This document shows positions 57,281-64,000 of a stretch of DNA of 64,000 nt, piece after piece. The DNA comes from Epiperipatus broadwayi (Eukaryota; Onychophora; Udeonychophora; Euonychophora; Peripatidae). A program made the position numbers and the translations under genes. Each line of letters opens with the position of its first letter. Position 1 is the first letter of the stretch. Location of the stretch: contig JAQFVV010000554.1 of assembly GCA_028023455.1 (NCBI GenBank), forward strand, positions 62,001-126,000, given 5' to 3'. A model generated the notes under the pieces. The model saw only the letters and a list, made by a program, of their open reading frames with translations. It was not told where the DNA came from and did no database searches.

Positions 57281-58258
57281 TCCTCAACAAGCTTTATGAT
57301 AAATGCTTAGACAGAGCCAGCATTTAAAATATCTCCATCAGGAATCCCCCCCAAACCCCTGACCATGGTTTCGTGCTTTGGCACTCCTCAGAGAGGTACC
57401 AGAGTAGGTTCAGACACTAGATCTAAAAATACCAACCCAAAGCCAAGCACTTACCTAACAGTTATCTATTGAGTGGAAAATCTGAAATTTTCAGACACCT
57501 ACATGTCTTCAAACCCAGCTAACCAACTCAAATAGCTATATGGGGCTGATAGATCTTCAGCCATACCATATATTAGTAATCTTAGCAATATAACATTGCA
57601 TAAGACTTAAGGCAGAGACTATAAATAGTCAAAATAAGAGTCATAGATCACATGACCCTATTTTCTTAAGCTTGTAAGTTATAAACAAAATTGCTCAACA
57701 AGCAAAACTCACTATACATATGCCACACATAGCAAGCTAGAGTAATCAATGGATGCTAGAAGGCTTGTGCATAAAATCCCCACCTAGTGCCTATTCATCC
57801 AATATCTCCAGACTAGTTTCTGGCTTGTGGTCTTCGCCAGTGAGGAGCCTTGGATCTGAGAGCACTGCATCTAGATCTTAGGATCTAATGCAACCCTCCA
57901 GAAACTAGTCTGGGGATATTGGATGAGTAGGCCCTAGATGGGGATTTTATGCACAAGCCTTCTGGCATCCATTGATTACTTTAGCTTGCTGTGTGTGGCA
58001 TACGTATAGTAAGTTTTGCCTGTTTTAACAACAGTTATACACAAGCATAAGAGATGATGGTCATGTGATGTATATTGGCTTTCCTCAACAAGCTTTGTGA
58101 TAAAGGCTTATCCAAAGACAGCATTTAAAATATCTCTGTCAGGACCCCCCCTCAACCCCTGACTATGCTTTCGTGCTTTGGCACTCCTCAGAGAGGTGCC
58201 AGGGTAGGTTCAGACACTAGATCTAAAAATACCAACCCAAAGCCAAGCACTTATCTGT
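57281..58258. repeat. Composite: ~178-bp direct repeats around an F1 foldback
   Basis: The block CTCAACAAGCTTTATGATAA through CCAACCCAAAGCCAAGCACT lies at 57,281-57,460 and again at 58,083-58,258. Between them is an F1 foldback (57,701-58,075) whose arms pair AATCAATGGATGCTAGAAGG with CTTCTGGCATCCATTGATTA. A shorter block (ATAGATCACATGACCCTATT) is also repeated at 57,229 and 57,634. Confidence 0.8.
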
Positions 58259-58259
58259 C

Positions 58260-58690
58260 TTTCTTAGATAACATTTTATGTTGTATTTTGAAAATAGTAT
58301 CAGAATTTTTTTTTCTCTAATTGTATGTTTAAGAAGTTCATTGACCAATAAAATGTCATTTCTGTATCTATTTTTTTTTTGTTTTTATATAATTTTCTTC
58401 TATTATTCTTTTTTGCAGTAATACTAATCTATTAATATTAGAAAAGCTTGCAAAACTATCAAGTATTAATTCCACAACTCAGTAAAGATTCACGTAAGGA
58501 TTTATACATAACAATAAGAATATTTAAAGAAAAAACATCTTTTAGTTTGTGGAACATTTTATAAAATATATAAATTTATTAATATGTTAATATGATGTTT
58601 CGAAGACGTTATTTGTAATATATATTACTCGTTCTACATTTATAGAATCACGTGAATATATATATATATATATCATTTTTATATTTCACG
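58260..58690. other. No gene recognised
   Basis: T-rich sequence with a short (AT)n run at 58,656-58,673, directly before the RTE copy D tail. Confidence 0.5.
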
Positions 58691-58698
58691 TGAAGAGA

Positions 58699-59420
58699 GC
58701 ATCATCATTAACCATTATTAATCCACTGCAGGATGAAGGTCTCTCCAAGTTTAATCCATCTTCTCCGATCGTTAGCTTCTCTTCTTCACATCACCCCTGC
58801 ATACTTTCTTATTTCATCCATCCATCTCATGTGTGGTTTCTTTCTGTGTCTTTTACAATCTCTTGGAATCCAGTTTAAGATTTCAATTGTCCATCTATTA
58901 TCATCTCTTCTAGTAATATGTCCAGCCCAACTCCACTTCAATCTTTTAATTTTTTCAATGAGGTCAGTAACACCTGTTTGTTCTCTTAGCCATACATTGC
59001 GTTTTCAATCTCTTCTTCTTTCCGTATTTCTTTGAGTGGTCTGGAGTCTCTGTATTGCTCTTCTATTAAGTGTCCAAATCTCAGATCCATAAGTAAGAAC
59101 TGGTAAAACACATTTGTTAAAAACCTTCCTTTTCAAACACATAGGCATATTTCCTTTTAGTATCAAGTTATTTCTATCAAAAGCACTCCAACCAAGTTTA
59201 ATTCTATGATTAATTTTATCCATTATGTTTCCATCTGTATTAATAATCTGACCACGGTATTTGTAACTGTTAACTTCTTCTAATTCATCATAATCAATCT
59301 TTATTTTCATATTTTGAGCAAATCGATTAAACATTACTTTAGTCTTTTTAACATTTATCTTTAGTCCTACTTTCATCTGATAACTCTTGCAACATTTCCT
59401 GCAGCTCTGAAGCATTATTG
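58699..59420 (-). mobile_element. RTE LINE 3' fragment (copy D), ~720 bp
   Basis: Minus-strand match from the (GAT)n tail through ILNWIPRD.., the TYGSEIWTL block and the [16 protein letters not shown] block, breaking off just after LQEMLQEL. The frame 59,415-59,005 is open. A deletion removes the GVTRRDRK block near 59,010. Confidence 0.9.
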
Positions 59421-59429
59421 CGTATTAAC

Positions 59430-60015
59430 ATATATTTTGTGTTTTCTCTATTTATATAAATTACTTTCTTATAGCAGCAAAGGACAATTTTGTTTTTACT
59501 TTCGTGACATTCTTTAATTGCAATATCAATACTGTTTTTTACACTCATAATAACAGTATTTTTTGCATATTGATCCTTTAATATTAATATATAATTTATG
59601 AAAATCAGAAACAACTGTGAAACAATTGCTTATACTCAATGTGGTTAAAAGAGAAGATTTTTCAGGGGCAAAAAATAGGAATTTCCGATGTAAATGTGGA
59701 TTTTTAAAAAAACATAATTACCCCCCCCAGTCAATTTCTACTTTAGTTTATCTTTTAATAAATCAAAAAATTAACTATTTTAATTAAATATTTAGGTATA
59801 GAGCCGTCACATTATGCAACCTCCTCCCCCCTTTCCCTCATTTTCATTTTATATAAAGCATTTGTAATTTGTTAAATTTTTTCAGTAGATTAGATGTAGA
59901 GGCGTTTAATTAAATGCGGGAGTTTCTGTAAAGAGAGTTCCATTCTCTATCGAGGCAAAGGATATCATTCGTAATTGCTAAATGCAGATAGTATTCCTGC
60001 TTTGGGAACTAGAAG
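59430..60015. other. No gene recognised
   Basis: Includes a C8 run near 59,721. No frames of note; the 88-codon minus frame at 59,348-59,614 begins outside and then runs into RTE. Confidence 0.45.
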
Positions 60016-60019
60016 TCAC

Positions 60020-60425
60020 AATACAAAATCTATTGTGTGGAATATATTATTTCTAGACCATGTGTATTATCTCTCATAAATATTTGACAAATTTCCAATG
60101 ATCAAATTCACTCTCTGACAAAATTTCTTCAAAAGTTGTCCATTCTTGTTATCAATATGATCAATTTCTTCAAGGTTCCCATTCATATCCCCTATAACTA
60201 TTATTCTACTCCTCGTTTCTTTCAAACTATGTATATCCATAACTAGGCTGTTCCACTCCATTATAGTTTGATTATCTCAAGTAGCTATATACATTATAGC
60301 CACCATCCATTCTTATCTTTCTAACTTTATCTCAAATCACAAATGTTCTTGAGATTTAACAGTATTTAAATATATTTTTGACATAACTCCTATACCACCA
60401 CCCATTTTTTCTTTTTTTACAAATT
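60020..60425 (-). mobile_element. N1 LINE endonuclease fragment
   Basis: The minus-strand frame 60,261-60,067 contains IVIGDMNGNLEEIDHIDNKN and FCQRVNLIIGNLSNIYER. Then YTWSRNNIFHTID follows after a stop, and the upstream side has the VMSKIYLN-like block near 60,380. Matches 8,900-9,420 and the plus-strand copy at 63,540-64,000. Confidence 0.82.
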
Positions 60426-60798
60426 ATAAAGTATAGCCCTCTATTGGTATAAATTGTATTTAGAACATTATTTGTAACTAAAATTTTCTATAAATTGTCT
60501 TAAATAAATTTATGAGACGAATTTTTTTTTTTTTTATAATATATTTATATAAATTTTGTATATATACACACAGGCACAGCCTATACCAAAATTTTCCAGA
60601 TATTTATTTTAATGGATAAGTGTATATTATTCGGAATACACTTTTTTTGCATCAGTATACATTTTTAAAAACTGCAACAAAGATAGCTGTAGAAAAAACA
60701 GCAATTGACCAGTAAAATTTTTACTAAGAGACCACAATTTATGAAGAAAAGAAGGAATATGAAAATATATAAAAATGATGCATTAAGAAGGATTAAAT

Positions 60799-60900
60799 TG
60801 TTAGCCGAGAGGTATCGCAGCCGCCATGCAAGCAAGTAGTTGGTTGCAGACGGTTGTGGGTTCGCGTCCCGGCCGATGCCATGACATATGAAAAAAAAAA
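60799..60900 (+). mobile_element. tRNA-derived SINE, ~102 bp, 14-bp target duplication
   Basis: AAGAAGGATTAAAT flanks it (60,785-60,798 and 60,901-60,914). Box A-like TTAGCCGAGAGGTATCGC, box B-like GTGGGTTCGCGTCCCGG, then CCATGACATATG and a poly(A) tail. No extra body: the tRNA-like head is followed directly by the tail. Confidence 0.93.
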
Positions 60901-61013
60901 AAGAAGGATTAAATATGTAGAATTTTGTAAAATGATGCAAAAAAGAATTGATAACTATATAAAAATGTATAATTGTAAACTAGCAAAAAACGCTATAGAA
61001 AAGAATAAAAGTC

Positions 61014-61111
61014 GTCAAGTGTTGGTGGCCGAGTTGTCAGCGCAGCTGCCTTACAAGCAGTTGTCCCGGGTTCGCTTCCCAGCCGATGCTTTGACACATG
61101 AAAAAAAAAAA
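61014..61111 (+). mobile_element. tRNA-derived SINE, ~98 bp, 13-bp target duplication
   Basis: AAGAATAAAAGTC flanks it (61,001-61,013 and 61,112-61,124). Box A TGGCCGAGTTGTCAGCGC, box B CCGGGTTCGCTTCCCAG, then TTTGACACATG and A12. Same family as 60,799 but with a clearly different middle, so an independent source copy. Confidence 0.93.
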
Positions 61112-62769
61112 AAGAATAAAAGTCTCAAAAGTGTAAAACAACATTTTGGTATTGATAGGAAACTTATATCTGCAATAAGGAAAAAAAAATAGAATTATTA
61201 CTAAAAAGAGAGATGACATCATGAAATGGGCAGAAGTGTTCTATCAAGAATTATATAGTAATAATGAACAAGTACCTCCTATATCTATTACATTTTTTCG
61301 AATTGCCCAGAAATTTTAAATGAAGAAGTGAGACATTTAATTAAAATTATGAAGAATGGAAAAGCTACAAATAATGATGGAATTATAATCGATATATAAA
61401 AAGAAGCAGGTGAAGAAACAAAAAAATTATTTGGCAAAGTTATATATCAAATGTCTAAATGATAAAGATGTACCAGATGATTGGAAAAATGTAATATTAA
61501 TATTTAAAAAAGTTGATAAAGAAGAGATTAGAAATTACAGACCTATCAGCCTTTTATCAATTTTATACAAAATTTTTACCAAAGATAATTAGAACTCGTT
61601 TACAGAAAACATTGAATTTCAACCAACTCAAAGAACCAGCTGGATTTAAAAGTGATTTTAAATAATAGATCATATCCAAGTATTGGGAGAAGCTATAGAA
61701 AGGACCAATGAGTATGAGTTGCCATTATGCTTTGGATTTGTAGATTATGAAAAGGCATTTGATTCTATAAGCATTTCTTCAGTGATTAAAGCATTGGGTG
61801 ATCAAGGTATAGACCCAGGATATTGTCATGTTCTGAAGAATATTTATAAAAATGCAACAGCAACAATTAGATTACATAACGATACTAGTAAGGTTAACAT
61901 TGAGAAGGGTGTAAGACAGGGTGACAATAGCTCCAAAATTTTTTACAGCCGTGCTGGAAGAAGTATTTTGTGAATTAAAATGGTAAGCTAAAGTAGTAAA
62001 AGTAAATGGAGATTATTTAAGTCATTTAGATTTTGAAGATGATGTAGTTGTTGTTGCAAATAATACTTTAGAGCTTCAGAAAATGTTGCAAGAATTATTA
62101 GATAAAATTAGGACTAAAATGTAAATGTTAAAAAGACTAAAGTAATATTCAATGGATTTTTTCAAAAGATGAAAATAAAGATTGATTAGGATGAGTTAGA
62201 AGAAGTTATCAACTACAAATACCTTGGTCACATTATACTACAGATGGAAACATAATTGATTAAATCAATCATTGGTAGAAATAACTTAATATTAAAAGGG
62301 GATATGCCTATGTGTTTGAAAGGGAAAGTTTTTAATAAATGTGTTTTATCAGTTCTTACTTATGGATCTGAGACTTGGACACTTAATAGAAAAGCAATAC
62401 AGATTCTTCAAACCCTGCAAAGAAATATGGAGAGATGCATATTAAGAGTACCAAGAAGAGATCAAAAACACAATATATGAATAAGAGAACAAACAGGTGT
62501 TATTGAATTCATCGAAAAAATTAAAAGACAAGTAGAGTTGGGCTGGACATATTTCTAGAAGAGATGATAATAAATGGACAACTAAAATCTTAATCTGGAT
62601 TCAAAGAGATTGTACAAGTCCCAGAAAGAGACTACATGTGAGATGAATGGATGAAATCAGAAAGTGTGCAAGGGTGATGTGGAGAAGAGAGGCTAGAGAT
62701 TGGAGAAGATGGATTGAACTTGGAGAAATCTTCATTCTGCAGTAGACTGGTAATGGTTGACAATAGTGA

Positions 62770-63055
62770 TGCTTATATCCTGAAAGGTTTAATGTAGTGT
62801 TTGAACAACGGACTCTAGAGCTCAAAACTCATAAATTGCTAAATAGTTATTGTATAACTTTTTTGTCTTTTAATGTATTCAAAATATAATTTGGTTTTTG
62901 GCCAATTTTTATTTCAAAGGTAGCGAGTCATAAAATGACTACCAGCGAATACCGATGACTTTGAAAATGATAAAAATTCAAAGAATTTTCTTTTTTATTT
63001 CAAGATCAAGAACAAAACGTATGTGGATAAAATTAAATATATTATTGTTAAATAG
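62770..63055. other. No gene recognised
   Basis: Short AT-rich spacer between RTE copy E and the N1 fragment. Confidence 0.5.
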
Positions 63056-63059
63056 TACG

Positions 63060-64000
63060 TGCTTAATTCAATAGATGGGGCAATTGTACCATTTAATAGC
63101 CATTGAGGAGTTATACAGTAAAGATGGATTACATTTAACAAAACAAGGAGTTGAATCATTAGTGAGGGGGGGGGGTGATTTATAAAAAAATATTATAGTT
63201 CGGGAAACTTATAAAGGGGGGGGGGAGTAGAGTTTTAAATTACAGTATTATCCAAAAGAAGATTATGGATACACGGGATGTAAAAAGTAAACAAAGAGTA
63301 GATGAGGATAGGGAATAGGTTTGCAAAACTAATGATAAAAAAAAACTAATTACAAATATAATAGAGAAGAAAGAGTCAAAACAATTTATAAAAGGGTGGT
63401 AAGAAAGAAGTTAAAATTGGATATTTGAAAATGCAATATAGTAAGAGACCAGAAAAGTTGTTGGAATTAAACAAAGCAATTAAAAATTAAGGACTTGAGG
63501 TATTAGCAGTAGTGGAGACATAAAAGAGAAGAACATCCACTGGGAAATTTGGTATGGCAAGGTATAAATAAAAAAGAAAAAAGGGGTGATGGTATGGGAG
63601 TTATATTAAAAAATATTTAAATACCGTAAAGTGTTAAGATGATTTGTGGTTTGAGATAAGGTTAGGATGACAAAAATGTATGGTGGCTGTAGTGTATATG
63701 GCCACTGGAAATAATCAAACTATAATGGAGTGGAATAATAGCATATATGAATGCTTATTTAAGAATATACATAGTTTAAAAAAAAATAGGATGGAAATAA
63801 TGGTTATAGGAGATATGAATGGGCATATTTAAGAAATTGATGACTTGGATAACAAGAATAGACAGCTTTTGAAAATTTTTTGTCAGAGAATGAATTTGAG
63901 CATTGGAAATTTTTCATATATTTATGAAGGGCAATACACATGATCTATAAATAATATATTTCATACAATATATTATGCATTAGTAAATAAAGAGGGAATG
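63060..64000 (+). mobile_element. N1 LINE, SGNH end and endonuclease, running off the window
   Basis: Plus strand. 63,115-63,170 reads ELYSKDGLHLTKQGVESLVR, the final SGNH block (D-x-x-H). After ~240 bp with two G-rich runs (63,161-63,171 and 63,217-63,226), the endonuclease begins near 63,410 (MQYSKRPEKLLELNKAIKN, LEVLAVVET). It continues with GSYIKKYLNTVK, IMVIGDMNGHI and the NKNRQLLKIFCQRMNLSIGN block to an 'NIFHTIYYALVNKEGM' end at 64,000. Several stops. It supplies the esterase block that the 5.9-10.3 kb copy has lost. Confidence 0.85.

Larger units (their letters stand above)
60661..62764 (+). mobile_element. RTE LINE copy E, 5'-truncated and decayed, with two SINEs
   Basis: Matches copy C from [10 protein letters not shown] to the 3' end. 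Coding pieces: 61,410-61,592 ([20 protein letters not shown]), 61,683-61,973 ([26 protein letters not shown]) and 62,256-62,480 ([16 protein letters not shown]). The catalytic box region near 62,030 reads FEDDVVV (FADD changed). Multiple stops and frameshifts. Confidence 0.9.

Noticed and set aside
60020-64000. A single N1 element interrupted by RTE copy E
   Set aside because: The N1 piece at 60,020-60,425 is on the minus strand and that at 63,060-64,000 on the plus strand, and both cover the endonuclease, so they are separate copies.

Overview
This is about 64 kb of AT-rich eukaryotic nuclear DNA from an animal, almost certainly an invertebrate. The evidence is RTE-type LINEs with a GATGATGAT-type 3' tail, mariner relics, hAT MITEs, tRNA-derived SINEs with poly(A) tails, and one CYP2-clan-like cytochrome P450. 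I cannot name the phylum safely; chelicerate, mollusc and cnidarian all fit. Nothing looks bacterial, and no rRNA, CRISPR array or free-standing tRNA gene was seen.

The only convincing host gene is an intronless 487-codon P450 on the minus strand (31,764-33,227). Nearly everything else recognisable is transposon-derived. (1) An RTE LINE family is present in nine copies. Copy A (22,912-26,207) is full length with one in-frame stop. Copy B (41,632-44,897) is full length and frameshifted. Copy C (34,833-36,927) is 5'-truncated with an open RT frame. Six decayed 3' pieces lie near 2.0, 49.3, 54.5, 56.1, 58.7 and 60.7 kb. (2) A second, older LINE family (called N1 here) encodes a coiled coil plus SGNH-esterase segment, an endonuclease, an RT and a Cys/His tail. 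Its main copy is 5,853-10,295 (minus), with pieces near 10.3-10.9, 39.8, 53.2, 60.0 and 63.1-64.0 kb. (3) A young LTR element of 7.7 kb (13,904-21,623) has 2.65-kb LTRs packed with three kinds of tandem repeat and a 2.4-kb interior. The interior carries one gag-like coiled-coil ORF and no pol. (4) A second large LTR-like family ends at 1,161, 38,283 and 53,073. (5) A Ty3/gypsy-like gag-protease relic lies near 27.3-28.5 kb. (6) There are many long inverted repeats (foldbacks).

Nesting gives a relative history. LTR element 13,904-21,623 sits inside a mariner relic. An LTR-like element (34,015-38,283) sits inside a foldback element and was itself hit by RTE copy C. An ancient LINE relic was split by a hAT MITE with an 8-bp target duplication, and that MITE now holds RTE copy B and a foldback element. 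N1 was hit by another hAT MITE with an 8-bp duplication. A decayed RTE copy (60.7-62.8 kb) was hit twice by a ~100-bp tRNA-derived SINE with 13-14-bp duplications.

The most unusual items are the giant-LTR, gag-only element with its internal minisatellites and its leader repeat; the SGNH-esterase LINE; a three-monomer higher-order minisatellite at 11.9-13.0 kb; and a palindrome of two head-to-head tRNA-derived SINEs flanked by an 11-bp direct repeat. Long stretches (about 2.9-5.1, 26.3-27.2, 38.4-39.8, 49.6-51.8, 55.2-56.1 and 59.4-60.0 kb) hold nothing I can identify.
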